Position numbers and translations under genes: made by a program | In this document: in pieces, positions 1-8,665 of the stretch | Layout of the letters: the number at the start of each line of letters is the position of its first letter | Numbering within the stretch: position 1 is the stretch's first letter | The notes under the pieces: model-generated | Told to the model about the DNA's origin: nothing | Database searches by the model: none | What the model saw: only the letters and a program-made list of their open reading frames with translations | Source of the DNA: Pseudomonas thivervalensis | Lineage (GTDB): Bacteria > Pseudomonadota > Gammaproteobacteria > Pseudomonadales > Pseudomonadaceae | Length of the DNA stretch: 64,000 nt | Assembly (NCBI RefSeq): GCF_001269655.1 | Contig: NZ_LHVE01000006.1 | Location: 310,001-374,000, forward strand | Direction: 5' to 3'

Positions 1-387
1 ATCCTGGCCTGTACCACACTGCTCGGTTTCGGCTTGTGGTGGCGCGCCCGTTGGCAGCCGGCGATCCTGCGCTCGACCCAGGCCGGACCGAGCCCGCGCA
101 CCCTGCTGGACGACCTCAAGCGTGCCTGCCTGGCCAACGACTCCCACGCCACCCGCCAAGCCCTGGACGCCTGGGCCCGCCAACAGCCGGAAACCCTGGC
201 CGACATGGCGGCGCGTTTCGTGCCGCTGTCCGACGCCCTGGACGGCCTCAACGGCGCGCTCTACAGCGAAACCGGCCAACACTGGCAAGGCGAAGACCTG
301 TGGCGCGCCATCCGCACCATCCCCACCGCAGATCGCTCCCAGGACCCGCTGGGCGACAGCGGGTTGCCGCCGCTTTACCCCAAATAG
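1..387 (+). CDS. BatD-like protein, C-terminal part (cut by window edge)
   Basis: The reading frame is open from base 1 to a TAG stop at 387, so only the last 128 codons or so are present. It begins inside a hydrophobic stretch (LACTTLLGFGLWW) that looks like the end of a transmembrane helix, followed by a basic residue run and a helical cytoplasmic tail rich in Ala, Leu and Asp. From memory this tail matches the C-terminus of Pseudomonas BatD proteins, membrane proteins of the Bat (Bacteroides aerotolerance-like) cluster with von Willebrand factor A partners, and in Pseudomonas that cluster often lies just before sbcD. The N-terminal domains are outside the window, so the name rests on the tail and on context. 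Confidence 0.7.
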   Translation: MLACTTLLGFGLWWRARWQPAILRSTQAGPSPRTLLDDLKRACLANDSHATRQALDAWARQQPETLADMAARFVPLSDALDGLNGALYSETGQHWQGEDLWRAIRTIPTADRSQDPLGDSGLPPLYPK

Positions 388-444
388 TCAAAACTTTTGT
401 TTTGCTGCCTCCACAGCTTCACAGCTTTTTAGCTTTTTAGCTTT

Positions 445-534
445 TGTGGCGAGGGAGCTTGCTCCCGCTGGGCTGCGCAGCAGTCCCCTTTTGGATTGCT
501 ACGCAATCGAGCGGGAGCAAGCTCCCTCGCCACA
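445..534. repeat. Inverted REP pair, type A
   Basis: Two copies of a palindromic core (GTGGCGAGGGAGCTTGCTCC) face each other with about 45 bases between them; the inner part also pairs loosely (GCTGCGCAGCAG, TGCTACGCA). This is the REPIN-like arrangement common in fluorescent pseudomonads. The same element recurs at 6163, 21072, 24928, 34271, 37138, 38123, 41979, 50577 and 60144. Just before it, bases 412-444 hold short direct repeats of AGCTTTTT. Nothing else is seen between the BatD-like gene and sbcD apart from the sbcD ribosome binding site. Confidence 0.9.
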
Positions 535-657
535 AGATCGCGCTGCAGCAGATCCCTCGAAGTTGCACGGGTCCTCTGCCCGGTTTCCCAGTAAACTCTG
601 CTTCTTTTAGCCGCCCTCCTCTTCACCGCGGCCATCATCTGTTTTCTGGAGTTCGCC

Positions 658-1902
658 TTGCGTCTGTTTCACACCTCCGACTGGCACCTGGGGCAAAACC
701 TGCACGGCCAGGAGCGCGATTTCGAACACGCCTGCTTCCTCGACTGGTTGCTGCGTCAGCTGGCCCAGGAAAAACCCGACGTGCTGCTGGTCGCTGGCGA
801 CATCTTCGACACCGTCAACCCGCCGGTCAAAGCCCAGGAGCGGCTGTACGATTTCATCGTCAGCGCCCACGAACAAAACGCCAACCTGACCATCGTCATG
901 ATCGCCGGCAACCACGACTCCGGCTCGCGCATCGAATTGCCGGCGCCGCTGATGCGACGCTTGCGCACCCACGCCCTGGGCCGGGTGTTGTGGCTGGACG
1001 ACGGCCAACTGGACGTCGAGCGCCTGTTGTTGCCGCTGCCCGACGCCAAGGGCAAGGTCAAGGCGTGGTGCCTGGCTCTGCCGTTCCTGCGCCCCGCCGA
1101 AGTCACCGGTGCGCAACTGGGCGACGACTACCTGCGAGGCATCGGCCAGGTGCATGAGTGGTTGATCGCCGCGGCCAACAGCAAGCGCAAGAAAGGCCAG
1201 GCGCTGATCGCCGTCAGCCATGCGCACATGGCCGGCGGTTCGGTGTCCGAGGATTCCGAACGCAGCCTGATCATCGGCAACGCCGAGGCCCTGCCCGCCA
1301 GCCTGTTCGGCCCAAGCATCAGCTACGTCGCCCTCGGCCACTTGCACAAGCCGCAAAAGGTCAACGGTGAAGAACGTATCCGCTACAGCGGCTCGCCGAT
1401 CCCATTGTCGTTCTCGGAAATCGGCTATCAGCACCAGATTCTCGATATCACCCTGGACGGCGAAACGCTGGTCAAGGTCGAGCCGCGCCTGATTCCCCGG
1501 GCCGTCAACCTGCAACGCCTGGGCCCGGCCCCTTTGGCCGATATCCTCGGGCAACTCAAGGAGCTGCCTGATATCGACCTGTTGGCCGATGTCCAGCGCC
1601 AACCCTGGCTGGAAGTGCGGGTGCGCCTCGACGAACCGCAACCCGACCTGCGCCACCAGGTTGAAACCGCGTTGCAAGGCAAGGCCGTGCGCCTGGTGCG
1701 GATCGCCGCCGAGTACGCCGGCACCGGCGGTAACAGCAGCGCCGATGACGGCAGCGCGCTGGTGGAGTTGGATCAGCTCAGCCCGCAGGAACTGTTCAGC
1801 CGCGCCTGGCAGGACACCTACGGCAACGAAGTGGATGAACAAACCCTCAAGGATTTTGCCGTGCTGTTGCAAGACGTGCAGATGGAGAGCGAGCAACCAT
1901 GA
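658..1902 (+). CDS. sbcD: Nuclease SbcCD subunit D (exonuclease)
   Basis: SbcD is the Mre11-type metallophosphoesterase subunit that, with SbcC, cuts hairpins and processes double-strand ends. The 414-residue protein has the expected metal-binding motifs: DWHLG (8-12), GDIFD (47-51), GNHD (84-87), SHAH (187-190) and GHLH (227-230). I chose the TTG at 658, because it puts the conserved RLFHTSDWHLG right at the N-terminus and a GGAG lies at 648-651; no ATG in frame would keep this motif. The last codons overlap sbcC (ATGA), so the two are translated together. Length is normal for the family. Confidence 0.95.
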   Translation: MRLFHTSDWHLGQNLHGQERDFEHACFLDWLLRQLAQEKPDVLLVAGDIFDTVNPPVKAQERLYDFIVSAHEQNANLTIVMIAGNHDSGSRIELPAPLMRRLRTHALGRVLWLDDGQLDVERLLLPLPDAKGKVKAWCLALPFLRPAEVTGAQLGDDYLRGIGQVHEWLIAAANSKRKKGQALIAVSHAHMAGGSVSEDSERSLIIGNAEALPASLFGPSISYVALGHLHKPQKVNGEERIRYSGSPIPLSFSEIGYQHQILDITLDGETLVKVEPRLIPRAVNLQRLGPAPLADILGQLKELPDIDLLADVQRQPWLEVRVRLDEPQPDLRHQVETALQGKAVRLVRIAAEYAGTGGNSSADDGSALVELDQLSPQELFSRAWQDTYGNEVDEQTLKDFAVLLQDVQMESEQP

Positions 1903-4900
1903 AGATTCTCGCGATCCGCCTGAAGAACCTGGCGTCCCTGGCCGGGCCTTTTGAAATCGATTTCACCGCCGAACCCTTGGCCAGCGCCGGCCTGTTCGCC
2001 ATCACCGGCCCTACCGGCGCCGGCAAGAGCACCCTGCTCGACGCCTTGTGCCTGGCGCTGTTCGGGGCCGTGCCGCGCCTCAACAACACCGGGCGCGACG
2101 CCAAGGTGCCGGACGTCGATGGCGAGATTGCCACCGGCGACCCGCGCACGCTGTTGCGCCGCGGCACTGGCGACGGCTTTGCCGAAGTGGATTTTCGCGG
2201 CATCGACGGGCGCCGCTATCGGGCCCGCTGGGAAGCCAATCGCGCCCGGGAAAAGGCCGGTGGCAAGTTGCAAGCCAGCCGCCAGAGCCTGCGTGACCTG
2301 GACAACGATCAACTGCTGGCGAGCCAGAAAGGCGAATACAAGACCCAGCTCGAAACCGCCCTGGGCCTGAACTTCGAGCAGTTCACCCGTGCCGTATTGT
2401 TGGCCCAGAGCGAGTTCAGTGCGTTCCTCAAGGCCGATGACAACGACCGCAGCGAACTGCTGGAAAAACTCACCGACACTGCCCTGTATACCCGCCTCGG
2501 CCGTCGTGCCTTCGACAAGGCCAAGCACGCCAAGGACAGTCACCGGCAATTGCAGGACCAGGCCAGCGGTGTCACGCCCCTGGCCCCCGAGGCCCGGGCC
2601 GAGCTTGACCAGCGCTTCAACGACGCCCAGCAACAACTCAAGGCCCAACAGGCGCAACTCAAGCAACTGGAGCAGCAACACACCTGGCTGCGCGATTTGC
2701 GCCAGTTGCAGGACGAACACGCCAGCGCCGCCGAACAGCTGCAACAAGCCCAGGCCGACTGGAACGCTCTGGCCGACGAACGCCTGAAACTGACGCGCCT
2801 GGAACAACTGGCGCCCCAGCGTCATCAGTTCATCCGCCAGGCGGAACTGAGCCGACAGCTCGACCCTTTGGCCGCACAGATCCAACAGCTCACCCAGCAG
2901 CAAATCGACCTGTATCAGCAGCAGGCCGAACTGGAAAAAGGCCTGGGCACTGCACAATTGGCATTGGCCGCGGCCCGCCAACAAAGCAGCGACCGCGCGC
3001 CGTTGCTGCGCCAGGCCTTTGAAGAGCAGAGCACCCTGGCCCGCCTCGCCAAGGACACGAGCCAAGCCGCCGAGCGCCAGGATCAGGCGCAACAGGCGTG
3101 CCGCGAAGGCCAGCGCACCATCGATACCTTGCTCGATCAGCAAAAGCAGGTGGCCGAGCGCTTGCAACGCATCGCCGGCGAGCTTGAACAAAGCACGCAC
3201 CTGGCGCCGCTGAGCGACGCGTGGAGCGCCTATCGCGATCGCCTACAACAACTGATGCTGATCGGCAATCGCCTGAACCAGGGCCAGGCCGAACTCGCCG
3301 CGCTGGAACAAAGCGCCATCCGCGCCGCCGAGGCATTGGCCACCCACCGACAAGACCTCGAAGTGCTGTACAAGGAAGCCGGCGCCGAGCCCGAGGCAGT
3401 GGCCGAACAAATCCAACTGCTCGGCAACCTGCTGCAAGACAACCGCAAGCAACTGCGCGCCTTCGAAGACCTGACCCGGCTGTGGGCCAGTCAGCAAGAG
3501 TTGGATAAACGTGGCGCCGAACTGGAACAACGTCAGCAACAGGCGTTGCAGGAGCGTGACCGCCTGGTGCGTGAGGGCGGCGAAGCCAAGGCCGAACTGA
3601 CCATCGCCGAACAGACCCTGACCGTCACCCGCGAACTGCTGGAGCGCCAGCGCCTGGCCCGTAGCGAAAGCGTCGAGCAGCTGCGCGCACAGTTGCAGGA
3701 CGAACAACCCTGCCCGGTGTGCGGCAGCGTCGAGCATCCTTATCATCAACCCGAAGCCCTGCTGGAGAACCTCGGGCGCTTCGATGAAACCGAAGAGGCC
3801 AACGCCCGCAAAGCCGTCGACCTGCTCAATGAAAAAGTTATCGACCTGCGGGCGCAGTACAGCGGCGTCATCGCCCAGCTCAAGGAACTCAAACAGCAGC
3901 AGGAACAGCTCGCCAGCCAGCAACAGGGCCTGGCGCCCAGCCTGGAGGCCCACCCATTGTCGGCGCAACTGCTAGCGCAGGATTCGAGCAAGCGCGACGC
4001 CTGGCTGGCCCAACAGAACAGCCAACTGCACCAGCACATCAGCCAGGATGAGCAACGACAAACCGCCCTGCTGACCCTGCAACAGGACGCCGCGCGCATG
4101 GGCCAGCGCCTGCGCGAGGCCGAAACCGCCAGCCAACAGGCCTCACAACACCTGGGCACGCAGCAGCAGGAACTGGCCCGTGACCGCCAGCGCCTGGACG
4201 AGGAACTGAACCACTTCAGCACCCTGCTGCCGGCTGACATCTTGCAGGCCTTGCGCAACGAGCCCGCCACGACCTTCCTGCAGCTCGACCAGCAGATAGC
4301 CCGGCGCCTGGAACAACTGGAGCAGCAACGCGACGAACTGGACGAACAACGCCAGCGCCAGCAGACCCTGGAGAAAGAACAGGACCGCCAGCAGACCCGC
4401 CTCCGGCAACTGGAATCGGACCGCCTGCAATTCAGCACCCTGAGCGAGCAACAGCAAACCTGCCAGGAGAAACTCGCGCAACTGCTCGGCGAACACACCA
4501 GCGCCGAACACTGGCAGAAACAACTCGACCAGAGCCTCGAACAGACCCGGGAAGCCGAGGCGACGGCCAATCAGCAGTTGCAGCAAATGCGCAACAGCCT
4601 TGTGCAACTGGCCGCCGAACTCAAGGCCCGCCAGGAGCAGGCCCAATCCCTGGCCCAAGAAACACAGGCGCTGGCTACCGGTATCGCGCAGTGGCGAGCC
4701 GGCCATCCTGAACTGGACGATGCCACCCTTGAAGCCCTGCTCAGCCTGGACGAACCCTACGTCGGCCAGTTGCGCCTGCGCTTGCTCAACAGCGAAAAAG
4801 CCATCGAGCAGGCCCGCGTGCTGCTCACCGAACGCGAGCAACGCCTGCAAAACCACCAGGCCCAGCACAACGGCAACCTGGCGCCCGAGCAACTCGCCGA

Positions 4901-5540
4901 AGCCCTTACCGAGGTGCAAGCGCAATTCGCCGTCAGCGAACAGCGCTGTGCCGAACTGCGCGCCGAACAGGCCGAGGACCAGCGCCGGCAGAACGCCAAC
5001 CAGGCCCTGGCCCAGCAGATCGACCAGGCCTACGCCGAATACCAGCGCTGGGCTCGCCTCGATGCCCTGATCGGTTCGGCCACCGGCGACCGCTTCCGCA
5101 AGCTGGCCCAGGCCTACAACCTCGACTTGCTGGTGCATCACGCCAATGCCCAACTGCGGCAACTGGTGCGCCGCTACCGGCTCAAGCGCGGCGGCAGCAT
5201 GCTCGGGCTGTTGGTGATGGACACGGAAATGGGCGATGAACTGCGCTCGGTGCATTCGTTGTCCGGCGGCGAAACCTTCCTGGTCTCCCTCGCCCTGGCC
5301 TTGGGCCTGGCCTCGATGGCGTCCAGCACACTGAAGATCGAATCGCTGTTCATCGACGAAGGCTTCGGCAGCCTCGACCCCGAATCGCTGCAACTGGCGA
5401 TGGACGCCCTCGACGGCTTGCAGGCCCAAGGCCGCAAGGTCGCGGTGATTTCCCATGTGCAGGAAATGCACGAGCGGATCCCGGTGCAGATCCAGGTGCG
5501 ACGCCAGGGCAACGGGTTGAGCACGGTGGAAGTGAAATGA
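1899..5540 (+). CDS. sbcC: Nuclease SbcCD subunit C (SMC-like ATPase)
   Basis: SbcC is the Rad50-type ATPase partner of SbcD. The 1213 residues show Walker A GPTGAGKST (37-45), then two very long Gln/Glu/Leu/Ala-rich coiled coils around the zinc hook CPVC (605-608), and at the C-terminus the ABC signature LSGGE (1121-1125) and Walker B LFIDEGFGSLD (from about 1150). Start ATG at 1899 overlaps the sbcD stop by four bases, and the stop overlaps the next gene in the same way. The coiled-coil bias leaves long open frames on the other strand that are not genes. Confidence 0.96.
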   Translation: MKILAIRLKNLASLAGPFEIDFTAEPLASAGLFAITGPTGAGKSTLLDALCLALFGAVPRLNNTGRDAKVPDVDGEIATGDPRTLLRRGTGDGFAEVDFRGIDGRRYRARWEANRAREKAGGKLQASRQSLRDLDNDQLLASQKGEYKTQLETALGLNFEQFTRAVLLAQSEFSAFLKADDNDRSELLEKLTDTALYTRLGRRAFDKAKHAKDSHRQLQDQASGVTPLAPEARAELDQRFNDAQQQLKAQQAQLKQLEQQHTWLRDLRQLQDEHASAAEQLQQAQADWNALADERLKLTRLEQLAPQRHQFIRQAELSRQLDPLAAQIQQLTQQQIDLYQQQAELEKGLGTAQLALAAARQQSSDRAPLLRQAFEEQSTLARLAKDTSQAAERQDQAQQACREGQRTIDTLLDQQKQVAERLQRIAGELEQSTHLAPLSDAWSAYRDRLQQLMLIGNRLNQGQAELAALEQSAIRAAEALATHRQDLEVLYKEAGAEPEAVAEQIQLLGNLLQDNRKQLRAFEDLTRLWASQQELDKRGAELEQRQQQALQERDRLVREGGEAKAELTIAEQTLTVTRELLERQRLARSESVEQLRAQLQDEQPCPVCGSVEHPYHQPEALLENLGRFDETEEANARKAVDLLNEKVIDLRAQYSGVIAQLKELKQQQEQLASQQQGLAPSLEAHPLSAQLLAQDSSKRDAWLAQQNSQLHQHISQDEQRQTALLTLQQDAARMGQRLREAETASQQASQHLGTQQQELARDRQRLDEELNHFSTLLPADILQALRNEPATTFLQLDQQIARRLEQLEQQRDELDEQRQRQQTLEKEQDRQQTRLRQLESDRLQFSTLSEQQQTCQEKLAQLLGEHTSAEHWQKQLDQSLEQTREAEATANQQLQQMRNSLVQLAAELKARQEQAQSLAQETQALATGIAQWRAGHPELDDATLEALLSLDEPYVGQLRLRLLNSEKAIEQARVLLTEREQRLQNHQAQHNGNLAPEQLAEALTEVQAQFAVSEQRCAELRAEQAEDQRRQNANQALAQQIDQAYAEYQRWARLDALIGSATGDRFRKLAQAYNLDLLVHHANAQLRQLVRRYRLKRGGSMLGLLVMDTEMGDELRSVHSLSGGETFLVSLALALGLASMASSTLKIESLFIDEGFGSLDPESLQLAMDALDGLQAQGRKVAVISHVQEMHERIPVQIQVRRQGNGLSTVEVK

Positions 5541-6139
5541 GCCGTGCCACGCTCTACTCCTTTCGCCGCTGTCCTTATGCGATGCGGGCGCGCATGGCTC
5601 TGCGCTATAGCGCGGTCGATATGACTATTGTCGAAGTCAGCCTGAAGGCCAAGCCAGCCGAGATGCTCGCCCTCTCCATCAAAGGCACCGTGCCGGTGCT
5701 GCAGGTCGATGACCGGGTGATCGATGAGAGCCTGGAGATCATGAGCTGGGCCTTGGCCCAGCATGATCCGCAAGACTGGAGGCTACGGGACGATGCCGAA
5801 GGCCAGGCGCTGACGGCGGCGTTGATCGAGGAAAACGACCAAGTTTTCAAGCTGCACTTGAATCGCTACAAATACCCTGAGCGCCATCCCGAGTACCCCA
5901 AGGAGCATTATCGGGCCGAGGGCGAGGTCTTTTTGCGCAGGCTGGAAGCATTGCTTGAAACCCGGCCATTTCTGGCGGCAGCGCACCAGAGCCTGGCCGA
6001 TGTAGCGCTGATGCCATTCGTGCGGCAATTCGCCCACGTCGACCGCGACTGGTTTGCCCAGGCGCCCTACCCTCGGCTACAAGCATGGTTGCAGGTTTTG
6101 CTCGAGTCAGAGCTGTTCGAGGCGATCATGGCCAAATAG
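5537..6139 (+). CDS. Glutathione S-transferase family protein
   Basis: A 200-residue protein with an N-terminal thioredoxin-fold domain (TLYSFRRCPYAMRARMAL, Cys12 in CPYA, similar to omega/GrxB-like transferases) containing the cis-Pro segment GTVPVLQ and the glutathione-contacting ESLEIM. The rest is the helical C-terminal domain with LADVALMPFVRQF. The Cys in place of Tyr/Ser suggests thiol-transfer or reductase activity rather than classic conjugation. It overlaps sbcC by four bases (ATGA), so it is the third gene of the sbcDC transcript. The substrate cannot be told from sequence. Confidence 0.88.
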   Translation: MSRATLYSFRRCPYAMRARMALRYSAVDMTIVEVSLKAKPAEMLALSIKGTVPVLQVDDRVIDESLEIMSWALAQHDPQDWRLRDDAEGQALTAALIEENDQVFKLHLNRYKYPERHPEYPKEHYRAEGEVFLRRLEALLETRPFLAAAHQSLADVALMPFVRQFAHVDRDWFAQAPYPRLQAWLQVLLESELFEAIMAK

Positions 6140-6162
6140 ATATTTGCCCGGCGAGCGCGCTT

Positions 6163-6265
6163 TGTGGCGAGGGAGCTTGCTCCCGCTGGCCTGCGCAGCA
6201 GGCCCATTCGGTCTACATCCAAAGCGTCTGCTGCGCAGCCGAGCGGGAGCAAGCTCCCTCGCCAC
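6163..6265. repeat. Inverted REP pair, type A
   Basis: Two GTGGCGAGGGAGCTTGCTCC cores in opposite orientation, with an inner GCTGCGCAGC-like pairing. It fills the space between the convergent glutathione transferase gene and the small-protein gene at 6284. Confidence 0.9.
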
Positions 6266-6283
6266 GAAAGCTCGACAACCTGC

Positions 6284-6541
6284 TCAAGCCGCGGCGCTGC
6301 ACATGCGCACGCTGGCGCAATCAATTTGAAACGGCCCAAACACCGCCACCCTTGGCTTGGCCGGCGGATTCCCCACCAACACTCCCAATGCCCGGGCGGT
6401 GAGGATGTTATGGGCGATGTTGTGATTGCATTCGATCGTCCGCGCCAATGACCCCGCCGACGCCTGCCCCATTCCGAGTAATGAAAAACCATTGGTGATA
6501 AATGCCAGGAAGGCGATCACCCAGAATTTGCACCTGCTCAT
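6284..6541 (-). CDS. Small secreted or membrane-anchored protein, unknown
   Basis: I do not recognise this 85-residue protein. It starts with a basic residue and a hydrophobic helix (KFWVIAFLAFITNGFSLLG) followed by ASAG, which could be a signal peptide cut near residue 30. The mature part has four cysteines counted over the whole chain, including two near the C-terminus (IDCASVRMC). The start codon overlaps the stop of the upstream gene as ATGA and has AAAGGAG ten bases upstream. This coupling is the best evidence that it is expressed. Its end lies next to a REP pair. Confidence 0.55.
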   Translation of the reverse strand: MSRCKFWVIAFLAFITNGFSLLGMGQASAGSLARTIECNHNIAHNILTARALGVLVGNPPAKPRVAVFGPFQIDCASVRMCSAAA

Positions 6542-6741
6542 GCCCCGGCGGCTCCTTTCACTGCGCCCTGTTCAGCAGCGACAACGGAGACTTGATGATG
6601 GCCAAGAGTGGAAGCTTGCAGGGAGGTTTCAACGGCGCCCTGATACTGGGCTCCAACACTGACCAGCAACACCAATGCCACATAGAAACCAATGGCTATG
6701 TAGGCGCCGTGTTTGGCAGAAGAAAGAATTGCGCTGGCCAT
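6538..6741 (-). CDS. Small single-pass membrane protein, unknown
   Basis: A 67-residue protein not recognised. The ATG at 6741 has GGAG five bases upstream (GGAGAACCC), which is better than the in-frame codon further up. It has one clear transmembrane helix (residues about 11-28, AYIAIGFYVALVLLVSVGA) and a short Ala/Gly/Val-rich tail. It overlaps the next gene by four bases, so the two form a translationally coupled pair. Confidence 0.55.
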   Translation of the reverse strand: MASAILSSAKHGAYIAIGFYVALVLLVSVGAQYQGAVETSLQASTLGHHQVSVVAAEQGAVKGAAGA

Positions 6742-6854
6742 GGGTTCTCCGTGGGCATGTTTGAATGCCCACAGGATCAATCAAATAAACCGCTATGAGT
6801 AGCGACCAATATGCATAGTCACCATCAGTTTTATTGATTGATAGAAAGCCCCTC

Positions 6855-6980
6855 TCAGTCGCTCAGCAAGCTCAACAATCGCTCACGAGCAACTTCCAGC
6901 TCACCGGGAACGGGCTGGGCAGCCGAGACAATTGGTGTGGAATAGAGGAACAGCAGCATCACTGCCAGACGCATCGCCAT
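6855..6980 (-). CDS. 41-residue secreted peptide, unknown
   Basis: A very short frame with an ATG at 6980 and AAGGA seven bases upstream, ending in TGA at 6855. The peptide begins MAMRLAVMLLFLYSTPIVSA, a textbook signal peptide with a VSA-AQ cleavage site, leaving a mature peptide of about 21 residues (AQPVPGELEV, then an amphipathic ARERLLSLLSD). It is on the same strand as its neighbours at 6538 and 7154. I see no known family. Support comes from the ribosome binding site and the signal peptide only. Confidence 0.5.
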   Translation of the reverse strand: MAMRLAVMLLFLYSTPIVSAAQPVPGELEVARERLLSLLSD

Positions 6981-7040
6981 GGTGTCGATCCTTATTGGTA
7001 AGGAGTCAATTAACTAGCGTCAAATTTAAACACATGGCTA

Positions 7041-7052
7041 TGTGATATCACA
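7041..7052. promoter_or_regulatory. Perfect palindrome TGTGATATCACA
   Basis: A perfect 12-base palindrome lies 61 bases upstream of the 41-residue peptide gene. It overlaps a second inverted repeat (CACAT-GGCT-ATGTG, 7031-7044). The half-sites resemble CRP/Vfr half-sites (TGTGA/TCACA), but the spacer is 2 instead of 6, so it is probably not a normal Vfr site. On the minus strand a TTGACG at about -35 spacing follows. Confidence 0.3.
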
Positions 7053-7076
7053 ATGAGGATTTTCAACCCTACGCAC

Positions 7077-7138
7077 GAAGCCTGCGATCTTTTCTCTCCC
7101 CTGGCATCCAGGCAGGAAACGAAAAGATCGCAGGCTTC
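7077..7138. repeat. 18-base inverted repeat related to the type C element
   Basis: Arms 7077-7094 and 7121-7138 are perfect complements (GAAGCCTGCGATCTTTTC) around a 26-base loop. The arm sequence is the inner core of the type C intergenic repeats seen at 11811, 15230, 32691 and 52856, but here without the TGTAGGAGCTG outer arms. It sits right behind the stop of the secreted protein gene at 7154 and could also act as a transcription stop. Confidence 0.7.
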
Positions 7139-7153
7139 AGTGATTGGCGTGGT

Positions 7154-7333
7154 TCAGTGTTGGGTCTTGTGGTCCAGCGCGGCATAGAAGTTAGCGCTCC
7201 GTTGCAGGTATTTCTCGGTGTAGCTCTGGGTACGGTTTTTCTTGTCGCTGATCTCGATGCTGGCACTGGCTGGCAACGCCACGGTGGCGGAGATGGCGGA
7301 AGCGGCGATTACGGAAAAAAGATTCAGGTTCAT
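7154..7333 (-). CDS. Small secreted protein, unknown
   Basis: A 59-residue protein. The ATG at 7333 has GAGGA eight bases upstream and gives a clean signal peptide (NLFSVIAASAISATVALPASA), which the longer upstream frame would not. The mature part is short and polar (SDKKNRTQSYTEKYLQ, then RSANFYAALDHKTQH). No family recognised. It is separated from the lactonase gene upstream by a strong hairpin, so it is probably its own transcript. Confidence 0.6.
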   Translation of the reverse strand: MNLNLFSVIAASAISATVALPASASIEISDKKNRTQSYTEKYLQRSANFYAALDHKTQH

Positions 7334-7461
7334 GGCGGTAGTCCTCGGATTCAGTTGGCTGATTTGCCCGGTGGGGCCGTGAAGCAAACTTACGCGCCGA
7401 GGCGTCTCGTCTTGAAATGCTTTGTAATACTAGCGACTATCAGTCTCGTTGATACAACGGT

Positions 7462-7486
7462 GAAGGCCCCGAAAATCGGGGCCTTC
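7462..7486. terminator. Hairpin terminator of the lactonase gene
   Basis: An 11-base perfect stem (GAAGGCCCCGA / TCGGGGCCTTC) with a three-base loop starts four bases after the stop of the minus-strand lactonase gene. There is no good T tract on either side, so it may be a weak or Rho-assisted terminator. Confidence 0.65.
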
Positions 7487-7489
7487 GCG

Positions 7490-8665
7490 TTATTGACGAA
7501 CCAGGAATTTCACATCGCTCGGCGCATCCATGGGCAATTTCTGAACGGTCTTGCCCAGCAGGCCGGTCGTTGGATCGCGCTCCATGACCACGATCTGGTT
7601 GCTCTTCTGATTGGCGACCAGGACGAATTTTTCGCTTGGATCGAGGCTGAACTCCCGGGGGTGATCGCCCTCGACGGAGCGTCGCTGCACCTCCTTCAAG
7701 GTGCCGGAGGCCGGGTCGACAGCGAACACCAATATTTCGTTGGTGGTGCCACGATTGCTGACGTACAGGAACTTGCCGTCTCTGGAAGCATGCAACGCTG
7801 CCGCTGCTTTACCCGGCTGGGGCTTTGCGTCGGCCAGAGCGACCAATTGGCGCTGGGTCAGGCGACCCTCCTGGTAATCGAATACCGCGACCTGCGCGGT
7901 CATCTCCATCGTCAGCCAGGCGTGCTTGCCGTCGCCACTGAACAACAGATGACGCGGCCCGCTGCCCGGCGGCAACTGCACGAATGGCGGATCGGCAGGC
8001 GTCAGCGGCAGCTCGGGGTTGGCCTTGGGGTCGTAGCGGTAGACAAACACCTTGTCCGCCCCCAGGTCATTGGCGAACACATATTTGCCGTCCGGGGACG
8101 GCACCGCGGAATGCACATGGCCGGACTTCTGCCGCTCGGGATTGACCCGACTCGGCTGATGGCTGCCCGACTGCACCACTGGCGCCAGCTTGCCATCCGC
8201 CCCCACCGGCAGCACCACCAAGGTGCCGCCCGGGTTTTCCAGGACGGAATAGTTACTGACCAACAAATGCTGGCCGTCGTGGCTCAAGCTGGAATGGGTC
8301 GGCTCGTTGCCCAGGGACTGCACCTGGTTGATCAGGCTGACGGCATGGGTCTTCGGGTCGATGGCGTAGCTGCTGACCTTGCCCACCGGGTCTTTCTGGC
8401 CCGGCCCGTTTTCGTTGACCACGAACAGCCGGGTCATGTCCTTGGACAGGGTCAGCCAGGAGGGGTTGTCAGCCTTGATCACTTGCAACGGGTTCGCGTC
8501 GATCTGGCCGGTACGGCTGTCGAACTGCAACCGGTAGATGCCTTGGCTCTGCCCGGCGGTGTAGGACCCCACCAGCAACTGCTGACGGTCTTCGGTGTCC
8601 GCCTGGACGCCCATGGCGCCCACGCTGCCGGCCATCAACAGCGGCCAGAGACTACGCATTTTCAT
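7490..8665 (-). CDS. Lactonase-family beta-propeller protein, exported
   Basis: A 391-residue protein of the Pgl/YbhE seven-bladed propeller family (6-phosphogluconolactonase type and muconate cycloisomerase-like folds). Family signs are the N-terminal LLVGSYTAGQSQGIY, repeated HxxxxSPDGKY-type blades (HSAVPSPDGKYVFANDLGADKVF), GPRHLLFSGDGKHAW and the final NQKSNQIVVMERDP. The ATG at 8665 is preceded by GAGGA and gives a signal peptide ending near GVQA, so it should be periplasmic, which speaks against a role in the cytosolic pentose pathway. Another ATG two codons later is possible. It overlaps the end of the upstream small acidic gene by 14 bases. Confidence 0.85.
   Translation of the reverse strand: MKMRSLWPLLMAGSVGAMGVQADTEDRQQLLVGSYTAGQSQGIYRLQFDSRTGQIDANPLQVIKADNPSWLTLSKDMTRLFVVNENGPGQKDPVGKVSSYAIDPKTHAVSLINQVQSLGNEPTHSSLSHDGQHLLVSNYSVLENPGGTLVVLPVGADGKLAPVVQSGSHQPSRVNPERQKSGHVHSAVPSPDGKYVFANDLGADKVFVYRYDPKANPELPLTPADPPFVQLPPGSGPRHLLFSGDGKHAWLTMEMTAQVAVFDYQEGRLTQRQLVALADAKPQPGKAAAALHASRDGKFLYVSNRGTTNEILVFAVDPASGTLKEVQRRSVEGDHPREFSLDPSEKFVLVANQKSNQIVVMERDPTTGLLGKTVQKLPMDAPSDVKFLVRQ

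Noticed and set aside
1818..5471. Long minus-strand open frames inside sbcC
   Set aside because: They follow from the Gln/Glu/Leu-rich coiled coil of SbcC read in reverse (Leu/Gln/Ala-rich); the sbcC frame has clear motifs.
7041..7052. Vfr/CRP binding site
   Set aside because: Half-sites fit but the spacer is 2 rather than 6 bases, so normal Vfr binding is unlikely; kept only as an unnamed palindrome.
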